This document shows, in pieces, positions 30,601-41,676 of a stretch of 64,000 nt of DNA. The stretch's first letter is position 1. Each line of letters opens with the position of its first letter. Source of the stretch: Chamaea fasciata (lineage: Eukaryota > Chordata > Aves > Passeriformes > Sylviidae); NCBI GenBank assembly GCA_029207755.1, contig JARCOQ010000086.1, forward strand, positions 300,362 to 364,361, in the 5' to 3' direction. Both the position numbers and the translations under genes were made by a program. Below the pieces are notes generated by a model, which did no database searches, was not told the DNA's origin, and saw only the letters and a program-made list of their open reading frames with translations.

Positions 30601-31640
30601 TGGCTCGAACGGGGCGTCTGGGGCTCCGGGAAGGCGCTTTGGGGACACTTTTGTGTCCGAGCCGCGATTTGAGGTCCTCGGGGGGAACGTGTACGGCTCG
30701 GGAGCACTTGCGGGGAGCTTGGGGAGCTGTAACCGAGCTCTCTAGGGCCCCGGGCGGGGCAGGAGTTTTTAGGCGCAGAACCGTGTTCCGAGGGGCTCCG
30801 AGGCCAGGGGGGATGATTGGAGATGAATCCCTGAAGTCGCTCTAAGGGAAATCTGTGGGGTCGCAGCGTTCAAGGGATCCGGGGACGCTTTGGGGGCGGG
30901 GAATGGGCGCTGAGGGAACAGTTGGGGATCCTGGAGGGGCTGGGGGACACTTGTTTAGTTCAACGTGGTTTTCTGCTCATGAAACGTACGTATTGTATTT
31001 AAAACTTAATATTCCATAGGTATGGGTTCTACAGGCGTAGATATCAGTTAGCCTAAGTGCAAAACCTAATATTCCATGTAAGAATGATGTTCTCTACTGT
31101 TAAAAGCAAAATTAACCATAACAAACAAAAAGGAGAGGGTTAACAATTAATGAGAAAGGAACAGAAAAGGTTGTTATGCCACTGTAAACTTTCACTCTGA
31201 GTCTACATTTCAAATAATACAGGTGACCCATCTGAAGGAGGATTTCTCCTCAGGAGAAATGTCTTTCTAAAAGTTTCCTTTGTTGCAAGGAGCTGCCTCT
31301 GTGCCAGGAGCCCGGCCCAGCTCAGCAGCACAGAAACAGCACAAGGACTTGAATGACCCTCCCGTGGATTTGGTGTTTCCATTCAACTCTGTCCCTGAAA
31401 GAGTGTTCCAAAAACTTCTCAAGAGCTCAAAGGTAAATTAAAACACTGAAGTTTTTTGCAGTTTTAATGAGAAACACAGAGAGACCCAATGGAGAAAGTG
31501 TCCCCAGGTTCCATCACTGCAGGCACTGGTGACAGGTGGGGACAGACAAGGCAAAGGTGTCTCTGGTGCTGAGCAAACCTGGATGTGTTCCATGAATCCA
31601 AAAGGCCAAGGCCTGAGCCCCGGCCCCTGGCAAGGCAGGG
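30601..31640. other. No recognised gene
   Basis: CpG-rich to about 30960, then ordinary AT-balanced DNA. A segment at 31285-31432 (gttgcaag ... aaaggtaaat) could be an exon ending in an aag/gtaaat donor, but I do not recognise the peptide. Confidence 0.35.
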
Positions 31641-31644
31641 ATCT

Positions 31645-32635
31645 GTGGGGCAGGGATCTGTGGGGTAGGGATCTGTGGGGCAGGGATCTGTGGGTCACAG
31701 ATCTATGGGTCAGGGCTCTCTGGGTCAGGGCTCTGTGGGTCCGGGATCTGTGGATCAGGGCTCTGTGGGTCAGGGCTCAGCCATGGGTCACAGTACTATG
31801 GGTCAGGGCTCTGTGGGTCAGGGCTCTGTGGGGCAGGGCTCTGTGGGGCAGGGCTCTGTGGGTCACAGATCTATGGGTCAGGGCTCTGTGGGGCAGGGCT
31901 CTGTGGGTCAGGGCTCTCTGGGTCAGGGCTCTGTGGGTCAGGGCTCTGTGGGTCAGGGCTCTGTGGTCACAGTACTATGGGGCAGGGCTCTGTGGGGCAG
32001 GGCTCTGTGGGGCAGGGCTCTGTGGTCACAGTACTATGGGTCAGGGCTCTGTGGGGCAGGGCTCTGTGGGTCAGGGCTCTCTGGGTCAGGGCTCTGTGGG
32101 TCAGGGCTCTGTGGGTCAGGGCTCTGTGGTCACAGTACTATGGGTCAGGGCTCTGTGGGTCAGGGCTCAGCCGTGGGTCACAGTACTATGGGTCAGGGCT
32201 CTGTGGGTCAGGGCTCAGCCGTGGGTCACAGTACTATGGGTCAGGGCTCTGTGGGTCCGGGCTCTGTGGGTCTGTGGGTCAGGGCTCAGCCGTGGGTCAC
32301 AGATCCGTGGGTCAGGGCTCTGTGGGTCAGGGCTCTGTGGGTCAGGGCTCAGCCGTGGGTCACAGATCTATGGGTCAGGGCTCTGTGGGTCAGGGCTCAG
32401 CCGTGGGTCGCAGATCCGTGGGTCAGGGCTCTGTGGGTCAGGGCTCTGTGGGTCAGGGCTCTGTGGGTCAGGGCTCAGCCGTGGGTCACAGATCCGTGGG
32501 TCAGGGCTCTGTGGGTCAGGGCTCTGTGGGTCAGGGCTCAGCCGTGGGTCACAGATCCGTGGGTCAGGGCTCTGTGGGGCAGGGCTCAGCCGTGGGTCAC
32601 AGATCCGTGGGTCAGGGCTCAGCCGTGGGGCTCAC
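31645..32635. repeat. 15-bp minisatellite (ctgtgggtcagggct)
   Basis: About one kilobase of 15-bp units with variants (gggcag for ggtcag) and larger recurring blocks that insert cagccgtgggtcacagatccg or ggtcacagtactat phrases. Because 15 is a multiple of three, all three plus frames stay open and give different pentapeptide repeats (LWVRA, CGSGL, VGQGS). No signal of translation other than openness is seen. Confidence 0.95.
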
Positions 32636-32702
32636 CGTGGCAGGGGTTGCTCAGGAGGTCACTCGGGGGGCGCCGGATCCTATGGGGCGGCTCCAGCGGC
32701 TC
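32636..32702 (-). other. Candidate coding exon, gene unknown
   Basis: On the minus strand a 67-bp stretch sits between ccccacag and gtgagcc. One frame reads EPLEPPHRIRRPPSDLLSNPCH. Good splice sites in a region that is otherwise repeat suggest a real exon. I cannot name the protein. Confidence 0.4.
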
Positions 32703-32809
32703 CTGTGGGGCAGAGACGGGGGCGGGACAATCTGTGGGGCAGGAGTCATCTGAGGGGCGGGGATGGGATCTGTGGGGCGGGGTTTGGGATTCGGGATCTA
32801 TGGGGCAGA

Positions 32810-33430
32810 GGGGGGATCCCTCAAAATTCCCACAAAAATCCCCAAACTTCCCAAAAACTCCAAATTTCCCCCCCCCAAAATTCCAATTTTTTTCCCCGAA
32901 AAAATTCCCAAAATTTTTCCCCCCATTTTCCCAATTTTTTCCCAATTTTTCCCCATTTTTCCCAATTTTTTTCCCAATTTTTCCCAATTTTTTTAATATT
33001 CCAAAAGTTTCCCACAGAATCCTCAAAAAATTCCCCCAAAATTTTCCACAAAATTTTCCACAAAAATTCCCAAATTTTTCAAATCCCCCCAAATGTTCCC
33101 AATTTTTTTCCCAATTTTCCCAAATTTTGGGGTTTTCCCCCCAAATTTTCCCCAAAAATCCCCCTAAAAACGACCCCAAACCATCAAAAAACCCAAAATT
33201 TTCCCGATTTTCCCCCAAAATCCCCTAAAAATTCCCCCCAAAATCCCCAAATTCCCAATTTTCACCCAAATCTCCCAAAATTTCCCCAAAATTCTCCCAG
33301 ATTTCCCAAATCCTCCATTTTCCCCCCAAAATTCCCCTAAAAATGACTCCAAAAATCCCAAATTTCCCCCAAATTCTCAAATTTTTACCCCAAATTTCCC
33401 CAAATTTGGGGGTTTTTCCCCCAAAACTTT
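32810..33430. repeat. C/A-rich low complexity (ccccaaaatttt type)
   Basis: Plus strand made of cccaaaattt and ttttccccc words, with long pyrimidine-rich runs and almost no G. It mirrors the G/T-rich stretch after 33470. Confidence 0.8.
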
Positions 33431-33435
33431 CCGAC

Positions 33436-33458
33436 CTTGAGGGCCACCAGTGGGCGCT
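33436..33458 (-). other. Candidate micro-exon, gene unknown
   Basis: A 23-bp stretch on the minus strand between tctctccccgcag and gtcgga, reading ERPLVALK in one frame. It lies exactly at the strand-skew flip. The donor is weak, and the phase does not join directly to the candidate at 35006-35082. Confidence 0.25.
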
Positions 33459-33469
33459 CTGCGGGGAGA

Positions 33470-34105
33470 GAATTTGGCGGATTTTGGGAAAATTTGGGGG
33501 AATTTTGGGGAGTTTTGAAGGAATTTTGGGAGACTTTTGAGGATTTGGGGTCATTTTGGGGCAAATTTGGGGGGATTTTTTGGGAAATTTGAGAGAATTT
33601 GGGGGAAATTTCGGGTAATTTGGAAAAAATTGGGGGAATTTTGGGGATTTTGGGAAAATTCAGGGGATTTGGGGGGAAATTTTGGGGGATTTTGGGAGGA
33701 ATTTGGGAAAAAAATTTGGTCTTTTGGGGGGAAATTTGGGGGTTTTTTTCCGGAAATTTGGGGGTTATTTGGGGGAATTTGGGTAAAATTTGGGGAATTT
33801 TTGAGGAAATTTTGGGAATTTTTGTGGGCTGTTTATGGGGGGAAATTCGGGAGAATTTTGGTCGATTTTGGGCGGATTTGGGGACAATTTTGCGGGAGAT
33901 ATTTGGGGAATTTTGAAGAATATTGGGGATTTTTGAAGACATTTTGGGAATTTTGGGGGGGATTTTGGTAAAATTTGGGGATTTTTTGCGACTTTTGAGG
34001 AAATTTTGGGAATTTTTTTAGATTTTGGGGAAGTTTGAGGGGAATTTTTGGGGAAATTTGGGGCGGATTTTTTTGGGGGGAAATTTGGGACAATTTTGGG
34101 GTCAT
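33470..34105. repeat. G/T-rich low complexity (ggggaatttt type)
   Basis: Plus strand of aattttgggg, ggggattttggg and gggaaattt words with almost no C. It is in effect the inverted counterpart of 32810-33430. Confidence 0.8.
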
Positions 34106-34107
34106 TT

Positions 34108-34395
34108 GGGGCCTCGGTGTATCCCGTCGGGCCCCGCGGCGCCGATCTGCGCCTCGGTGTATCCCATCGTGCCCCGCGCTGCTTAGCGCCTCGCTGTATC
34201 CCGTCATGCCCTGCGGCACTGCTTTGCACCTCGGTGTATCCCGTCATTCCCCACGGCGCCGCTTTGTGCCTCGCTGTATCCCGTCATGCCCCGCGCCGCT
34301 TTGCGCCTTGGTGTATCCCGTCATGCCCTGCGGCGCTCTGTGCCTCAGTTTATCCCATCATTCCCCCAGCGCCGCTTTCCTCCTCGGCGTACAAA
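34108..34395. repeat. Minisatellite, about 40-43 bp unit (cctcggtgtatcccgtcatg)
   Basis: About seven copies of gcctcggtgtatcccgtcatgccccgcggcgccgctttg in fragments of 36-43 bp. CpG-rich. Open frames across it are by-products. Confidence 0.88.
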
Positions 34396-34700
34396 TGACG
34401 TCACCCGCGTTTATTTTGCCTCTCATTTGCATAAATTTACATAAGGCTGGTGCATCAGTGAGGGGGGAGGGGTCAGAGCCACGCCCAGGCCCCTCCCAGT
34501 ACAAACCAGTAACTCCCAGTCCCCGTGGTCAGTGACGTCATTCACGTTTATTGGTGCTCTCATTTACATAAATTTGCATATCGGCGCGGTGGGCGGGGTC
34601 AGAGCTGCGTTGGCCCCTCGCACTCCCTCCCAGTAGAACCCATTAACCCCCAGGCCCCGCCCAGCTTGTCCCGCCCTTGTTGTCGATCTATATAAGGGAA
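34385..34700 (+). promoter_or_regulatory. Duplicated CRE plus octamer block with TATA box
   Basis: Two related copies about 145 bp apart. Each has TGACGTCA (about 34396-34403 and 34533-34540), a cgtttatt word, and then ctcattt(g/a)cataaattt(a/g)cata, containing the POU octamer ATTTGCAT (once in each copy, at different ends). A GC box (gggcggggtc) and tatataagg (about 34689-34697) follow. CRE sites bind CREB/ATF proteins, and the octamer binds POU factors. The layout resembles a compact inducible promoter, but no first exon is identified downstream. Confidence 0.5.
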
Positions 34701-34769
34701 GGGGGCGTGGCCTGATGAGGGGCGTGGTCGGTTCACCTGTGGGGGGAGGGGCAAAGGTTACACCACGCC

Positions 34770-35000
34770 CAGAAACCCCGAAACCAGTTTAAACCAGTAT
34801 AAACCAGTAACCCCCAAACCCACTCCCAGTCCATCCCAGTATAAACTAGTGACTCCCAAACCCTCTCCCAGTCCATCCCAGTACAAACCAGTGACCCCAA
34901 ACCCACTCCCAGTTCATCCCAGTATAAACCAGTGACCCCCAAACCCACTCCCAGTTCATCCCAGTATAAACCAGTGCCTCCCAGTCCCCGTCCCAGTGCC
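34770..35000. repeat. Minisatellite (cccagtataaaccagtgac), about 45-50 bp unit
   Basis: Four to five copies of ccaaacccactcccagttcatcccagtataaaccagtgac with small changes. The complementary phrase tactggtttgtactgg repeats at 35100-35290 on the other side of a candidate exon. Confidence 0.85.
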
Positions 35001-35005
35001 CTCAC

Positions 35006-35082
35006 CTGTCCATACTGGTTTGAACTGGGATCTCTCGACGCTCAGCAGCCTCCAGGGAGCGGCTCAGGGCCAGGGCCCGGCG
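35006..35082 (-). other. Candidate coding exon, gene unknown
   Basis: A 77-bp stretch on the minus strand between atcccccag and gtgaggg, with a frame RRALALSRSLEAAERREIPV. It is flanked on both sides by tactgg repeats in opposite orientations. Strong splice sites and an amphipathic helix-like peptide support an exon. The protein is not recognised. Confidence 0.45.
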
Positions 35083-35284
35083 CTGGGGGATACCGGGAGT
35101 TACTGGTTTATACTGGTTTGTACTGGTTTGGGGGTTTTCCTTACTGGTTTGTACTGGGAGGGGGTTTAGGGGTCACTGGGATGAAGTGGGATGAACTGGG
35201 AAGGGATTTGGGGTGACTGGTTTGTACTGGTTTATACTGGTTTGGGGTTTTTCTTTACTGGTTTGTACAGGTTTGTACTGGGAG

Positions 35285-37511
35285 GGGGTTTGGGGGTTTT
35301 ATGGGACTTTTGGGGAGAATTTTGGGGATTTTGGGGCATCAAAAATCCCAATTTTCAGTGGGAATTTTGGGTGAATTTGGGGGATTTGGGGGCTTTAAAA
35401 ATCCAAATTTTTAGTGGGAATTTTGGGGTGAATTTTGGGGGTTTTGGGACTTCAAAAATTCCAATTTTTGGGTGAATTTTGGGGATTTTGGGGCTCCTAA
35501 AAATTTTAATTTTTAGTGGGAATTTTGGGGTCATTTTTGGGGATTTGGGGCCTCCAAAAATCTCAATTTTAGTGAGAATTTTGGGGGATTTTTGCTGGGA
35601 ATTTTGGGGTGAATTTGGGTAATTTTGGGGCTTCAAAAATCCCATTTTTCAGTCAGAATTTTGGGGTCATTTTTTGAGATTTTGGAGCTCTGAAATCCCG
35701 ATTTTTAATGGGAATTTTTGGGGTCATTTTTGGGGCATTTTGGGTGAATTTTGGGGGATTTTGGGGCTCTAAAAGTTCCAATTTTTAGTGGGAATTTTGG
35801 GGTGAATTTAGGGGATTTTGGGTGGAAATTTTGGGGTGAATTTAGGGGATTTTGGGGCTTTAAAAATTCCAATTTTTGGGTGAATTTTTGGGATTTTTGG
35901 GGCTCTAAAAATCCCAGTTTTTAGTGAGAATTTTGGGGGTTTTTGAGGGATTTTAGGTGGGAATTTTGGGGGGAATTTTGGGGCTTTAAAAATTCCCACT
36001 TTCAGCAGGAAATTTTGGGGTGAATTTTGGGGTTTTTTGGGCTCTAAAAAATCTCAATTTTAGTGGGAATTTTGGGTGGGAATTTTGGGGTGAATTTGAG
36101 GGATTTTGGGGCTTAAAAAAATCTCAGTTTTCAGTCGGGATTTTGGGGACATTTTTTCCGATTTTGGGGCTCTGAAATCTCGATTTTTAGTGGGAATTTT
36201 TGGGGTCATTTTTGGGGCATTTTGGGTGAATTTTTGGGGATTTTGGGGCTCTGAAAATCCCAATTTTTAGTGGGAATTTTGGGTTTTAATGGAGGGATTT
36301 TTAGTGGGAATTTTGGGGTGAACTTGGGGGATTTTGGGGCTTCTAAAAATCCCATTTTTCAGTCGGAATTTTGGGGTCATTTTCTGGGATTTGGGGGCTC
36401 TGAAATCCTGATTTTTAATGGGAATTTTTGGGGGCATTTTGGGGGCATTTTGGGTGAATTTTGGGGGATTTTGGGGCTCTAAAAGTTTCAATTTTTAGTG
36501 GGGATTTTGGGGTTTTTTGGGGGGATTTTGGGCCTCTGAAAATCCCAATTTTTAGTTGGAATTTTGGGGTGAATTTTGGGGATTTGGGTGCTTTAAAAAT
36601 CCCAATTTTCAGTGGGAATTTTTGGAGTAAATTTTTGGGATTTTGGGTGGAAATTTTGGGGTGAATTTTGGGGATTTTAGGGCTTCAAAAATTCGAGTTT
36701 TTGGGTGAATTTTTGGGATTCTTGGGGCTCTAAAAATCCCAATTTTTGGGGGGAATTTTGGGGTAAATTTGAGGGATTTTGAGGCTTAAAAAATTTCAGT
36801 TTTCAGTGGAAATTTTAGGGTCATTTTTAGGGATTTTGGGTGGAAATTTTGGGGTGAATTTAGGGGATTTTTGGGCTTTAAAAATCTCAATTTTGGGGGG
36901 GAATTTTGGAGTAAATTTTTGGGATTTGGGGTGGAAATTTTGGGGTGAATTTAGGGGATTTTGGGGCTTTAAAAATTCCAATTTTTAGTGGGAATTTTGC
37001 GGTTTTTTGAGGGATTTTAGGTGGGAATTTTGGGGTGAATTTGGGGGATTTTGGGGCTTTAAAAATCTCAATTTTTGGGGGGAATTTTTGGGATTTGGGG
37101 GCTCTAAAAATTCCCACTTTAAGCAGGAAATTTTGGAGTGAATTCTGGGGATCTTTGGGCTCTAAAAATTTCAATTTTAATGGGAATTTTGGGGGAATTT
37201 TGGGTGGGAAGTTTGGGGTGAATTTGGGAGCTTTTGGGGCTTAAAAAAATCTCAGTTTTCAGTCGGGATTTTGGGGTCATGTTCTGGGATTTTGGGGCTC
37301 TGAAATCCCGATTTTTAGTGGGAATCTTTGGGGTCATTTTTGGGGCATTTTGGGTGAATTTTGGGGGATTTTGGGGCTCTAAAAGTTCCAATTTTTAGTG
37401 GGAATTTTGGGGTGATTTTTGGCATTTTGGGGGGAAATTTTGGGGTGAATTTTTGGGATTTTGGGTGGAAATTTTGGGGTGAATTTAGGGGATTTTGGGG
37501 CTTTAAAAATT
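35285..37511. repeat. Long degenerate minisatellite (gggaattttggggtgaattt), about 60-85 bp unit
   Basis: About 2.2 kb of repeated ggggctctaaaaatcccaattt followed by agtgggaattttggggtgaattt and ggggattttggggct. Strong G-over-C skew on the plus strand throughout. Open frames on either strand (Lys/Pro/Phe-rich or Gly/Phe-rich) come from the repeat. The array stops at the solo LTR. Confidence 0.92.
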
Positions 37512-38038
37512 TGTCCTGGGTTGAAGTATATTCTATCACCATCTTCATGAACTGCTGAAACCAGGTGAGGCAGTGCTCCCTGCCTCCTCCACTCTGGCTT
37601 ATCTTCTGTTAATGGGCCCATCAGCACCTTTGCTGCACAGCTCACAGATAACCCCCTCCTGGACTACCTCCTGTTAATGGGCCCATCAGGCCTTATCACA
37701 TGACTCACCATCCCATTGTGAGATGCTCCGCCCAGAGGGAGGAACCCAGCATTCCAGCCTGGATATAAGCTGAGACTCTGAACACCAGAGGGGTGCTTAC
37801 CCACTGGATTCCCAGAGGACCCGAGCTACCAGACCTTTCTACAGGATCACTGCTTCAGGAAGACCACCTCATCTGGACTGCTTTCATCACTGCGCTCAGG
37901 TTGTATTCTGACTCTGTCAGTGGTCTTTTGTATTATTGCATCTATTTTAGTTTACTTTCTTTCCTTTTTTTTTTTTTTCCTATTAAATTGTATCTCTGAC
38001 TTGGAGCCTCTCATTTGTTTTGCTTCCAAACCACTACA
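37512..38038 (+). repeat. Solo LTR, ERV-L-like
   Basis: A 527-bp block starting TGTCCTGGGTTGAAGT and ending CCAAACCACTACA, with a TATA-like ggatataagc (about 37760), a T-rich tract and attaaa (about 37981) near the 3' end. This is the structure of a plus-strand LTR without internal sequence. The bases just outside the two ends do not form a matching target duplication. Confidence 0.75.
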
Positions 38039-38999
38039 CATGGAAAAGAAAAAGCCCATTTTAGTTATTAATACAGTTGTTCACGTTCCATCACAATCAG
38101 AAGACAGCATAATTAACTATTAGCATATTATTTGAGAATCAAAGCTTCCAGCCAGAAAAACTGCCTGTCAAGAGATGTCAGTAAGAAGAGGCAGCCATAG
38201 TACGGAGACCACACAGTTCCTCGTGCCCACACGTTCCCAGTGCACGATGCAAGTAATCATCAAAAGCACAGCTGAGACAGAATACAGTAATAGAAAGTTA
38301 ACGACTTACACCATTTGCACCATAAGAATGCAGTAAGAGGAGGGAGCTCAGGCAAATACAGTTACAAAGTAGGTTGAAAAGCAAGCTCGTCTTACTAATC
38401 AGAACAGCATTGAGCAGTACAATGTGCAGAATTCAGAGACAACGTAACAAAAATATTATCTAGCAAATAATATATGCCTGTGGTTAAAGATCGAAATTAT
38501 GACACCCATTCCTGGTTTTGCCAGCTCTCCTGTGGAATTGTGAGGAGGCTCCACTTCTCCATCATTAAAATGGGGATCACAGGAAATTCTTGTTACTTGG
38601 AATGCTAAAGTTTACTTAAACTTTCAAATTCTGCGTATAGGATACTGCAGAAGGAGTGTTTTCAGTTTTATTTAAGTCTTGAATTTTAAGCACAGTGGAA
38701 ATGAATGAAAACACAGTTAAGTTAAACTCTGGTGCTTATTTGTCCCTGGACCTTTTGGATAAAAGTCCCTCTGGACTAAAAATCTGAGGAAAACTAGTAA
38801 CAGCAGGGAAAGTCAATTGCATTCATAAGTAGAAATGAAAGCTATGTAAGGTGAAGAAACTCGTGTGGCATGCGTCAATGGAACCAGTCCTAGTTATTAG
38901 TTACTAGTCGCGGCGAGCAGGCGCTTTCTCGCTTCCCAGGCTAGGAGACGCACTTTCCGTGCTGCAGAAGCTTCTCTGCTTGTGGAGAGAACCAGTCCA
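38039..38999. other. No recognised gene; unique AT-rich sequence
   Basis: Ordinary unique DNA. No kringle or protease exon of PLAT is found here, although the rest of PLAT would be expected in this direction. Confidence 0.5.
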
Positions 39000-39000
39000 C

Positions 39001-41676
39001 CAGGCCATTGCTATTCCAATTTAAACATTCAGTTCCACTCTCTGCCGTGCTCCAGATACCCCTATATGTTACTCCAGTGTCTTTGTAGCATTTAACTTCA
39101 GTATCTGAAAACAAGGTAAGATCTGAAAATCTAAGGACAGCATACCAATTCTTTTCCCTGACAGTTTCCCCAGTCTCTATTCTGTTTAAACTTGGCTCTC
39201 AAATGTCTTGTCTAGTAAGTCAGTGAAAATGCCCTGTCAGGCAGTCTGTAAGTGTATATGAAGGTCTTCAGTTACAAAATTTAGAGTTTTATTAAGAGAC
39301 ACCTAGAACAACCAAGATGTGCTTAAAAGTTCTTTGTAGTATTAGCTTTAGAATAAAAAAAGACAACTTACTAGAGAGCCTAGCCTACAGCAGGAGCTTC
39401 TGAGTATCTCATCCTTGTGTACTGCACAGCTAACCCCAATAGCATTGTTCACAGCAGTTGCTGCGGTATACTCACCTATTTCACACCGCTTCCCTGAGAA
39501 ACCTTGGTGGCACTGGCAGATGAAGAGCTGTGGGGAATAATATGCCTGTGAACACTGGCCACCATTGTAGCCTTTATTTCTGGTGCAGGCTGTGGAATAA
39601 GCAAAAGCCAGGAAATACTGTTAGATTTCACAGAAGCAAGAAGCTGGAAATGTAGACACACCTTTCATTTTCCTGTCAGTCTCTTTTAGCCTGTTCTGTT
39701 TTTCCCTACCCACCTGTTATTGCCATGTGCTTACAGCCTTTTTGTGTAGCGCTTCAATTTTTTCTCTGTTTCATTCTCTCCACATATTCTATCAGACTTT
39801 CTCAGCTCCATGCCCACTCCCACTTAGTCCCGCCCATGACAGTGTATACTGGTATTTTCTTTTCTATCCTCTTCTATTCCCAGACAAATTTTCTGTGCAG
39901 TAACTCTGGCCCTGACAGTGGATGATTAGATGGACAAGCTCTCACCATTTCCTTTTTCTTTGTCATAGTTACCTCTGACAGGCACAGTGTGGCAGTGACT
40001 CCAACCACTGCCACACCTACAGTATTCGATTCTGCTCCCTGAAAGCCTCAGCCAGGTCCCCCGTATTGGTAAATTTCTGCAGATGAATTATCTGTGCAAA
40101 TGGCTGTAATCAGAGAAAGGAAATCCTCTTTTAGTTCAGGGAAAAGACCTGGCTGAGCAAAAGGACTCCCTTCTATTTCCAGGAGAAAAGCATCTGTGAT
40201 GGGAGCATCTGTCTAATGGGTTGCCCTTTTTCCTTCTCCGACCACAATTGTCCCATCTCTCTTGCTGCTGTGCTGCCAAATGTACTGTACCACTATTGAC
40301 TCGTCTCTCTTTCTTTCAAGAAGAGCAGAGGGAGGGGAAAACTTTGTTGTGGATGGTATTAACGCTCTGGTATTTTGCCTTCTGAATCTCTTATCCACAT
40401 AACCATGACAAAAAGCTCTCAGGCTCTGTTTCCTCAGCATGATTTGCATTCCCCTCCCATGTTCATAATGCTCCAGCTAACATGGTTTTAGTTAGCCTGG
40501 CTTACCTCTAGATCTGGCTCCTCGTTTGAAATGCATGTGTAAGCCCTGCAAGCAAAGAAGGTTAATTCTGTGAGTAACTGCTCTCTTAAAAAAGATGAGA
40601 GAACAAGTGCCTTCAAAGAGTCAGTCCTTTTCTTAAGGGCATATAAATCAGGAAGCTCTGAGGAATTGTCTGCCCTCTTGTCAGACAGTACAGTGAAAAG
40701 TGCCTCTAGTACCTCAGTATGGGTTCCTAAGAATTGTAAATCATTTTGTTCCACAGATTACCAGGTGATTGCTTGTCATCTGAGTGAGGTGAATTTGGGA
40801 TATGCCGTACTCACATTGTGTGTGAAGTCCTTATGTGTTCTTGGGGCGTTGCAAATGCTAACTAAAGCTTGCCAGCTTTCTGCTATTTGAAGGAGGTTCA
40901 AGCAAATAATTTCCAAGGTAGGTACAGTCAACAAGCAGTTACTTTTGCTCACTGACATGCAGTTTCCCCGTGAGACTTTGTAGCTTGATTATCTTTAAGA
41001 GACATGTCTCTTGCAGCCAGTTAAATGAAATATTTTGGATAAAGTTTAATGGAGGAAACCAATTTAGAAAGCTTCTTTGATTAGGCCACAAGAGAAAGAA
41101 GATAAGAAGGAGGAAAGGTGGGATAGCAATTTTTTGAGAAAGGGAGTAAACGTTCTGGAATTGTGTAGCATTTACTCAAGCTGTGTGTGGTGTGAGGCTT
41201 AAAGTGAGGGGACAAGGGAACCACTGACGTGCAGTTTTAAGTGAGAATAGTGATGAAGATGATGACCATAGAAGACGGAAGGCTGGTTACAATGGAGTTC
41301 TTATTAACAGTGAAAGGTGACAGTGAACAGATACACCAAGAATACCCGGAGAAGACTTGTTTACTTGCAAGTCTTGAAATGAAAACGAGCCAGGATAACA
41401 CATAACACATCCACAATGATAGACCACTTTGTAACATTTTTCTTCCTCTGGTTTGTAGTGAGCTAAGCAGATTCTCATTCTGTCTGATGCAGACAGCTGC
41501 AGCCAATGGCAAAGAAATGCTGCTGAAAATACAGGAAGATGGCAAGAGAATTATTTGATGCCTTAGCCTCTTACCTGGCACTGGGCAGTCATGATTGCTC
41601 CTACCAGCACAAGGAGACATGGGAGCTTGCCTTCCATTCGGAGTGTTTTTCACATCAGCTCTAAAGATCAAATTAT
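39001..41676 (-). pseudogene. PLAT: PLAT (tissue plasminogen activator), 5' exons only, broken
   Basis: Minus-strand exons: 41676-41575 with the ATG at 41637-41635 and signal peptide MEGKLPCLLVLVGAIMTAQC; 40545-40506 (propeptide, HFKRGARSR); 40103-39973 (fibronectin type I finger, with IEYCRCGSGW); 39589-39476 (EGF domain, GYNGGQCSQ ... CQCHQGFSGKRC); 39104 to about 39001 (start of kringle 1, KCYKDTGVTYRGIWSTAESG). All have canonical splice sites and matching phases. The finger exon is one base short at a ccccc run, which shifts the frame. Kringle homology stops abruptly near 39000, and no later kringle or protease exon is present. tPA is a secreted serine protease that activates plasminogen. 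This copy lacks the protease. It lies head-to-head with IKBKB, as in other vertebrates. Confidence 0.82.

Noticed and set aside
31529..33340. A 603-codon WVRAL-repeat protein
   Set aside because: Openness is explained by a 15-bp stop-free unit in all three frames, and the C-terminal part is translated low-complexity sequence.
35355..37645. Lys/Pro-rich repeat proteins on the minus strand
   Set aside because: Translations of the ggggattttggggct minisatellite, with several frames open and no unique domain.
37507..38043. Target-site duplication for the solo LTR
   Set aside because: The five bases on each side were compared for the likely termini and do not match.
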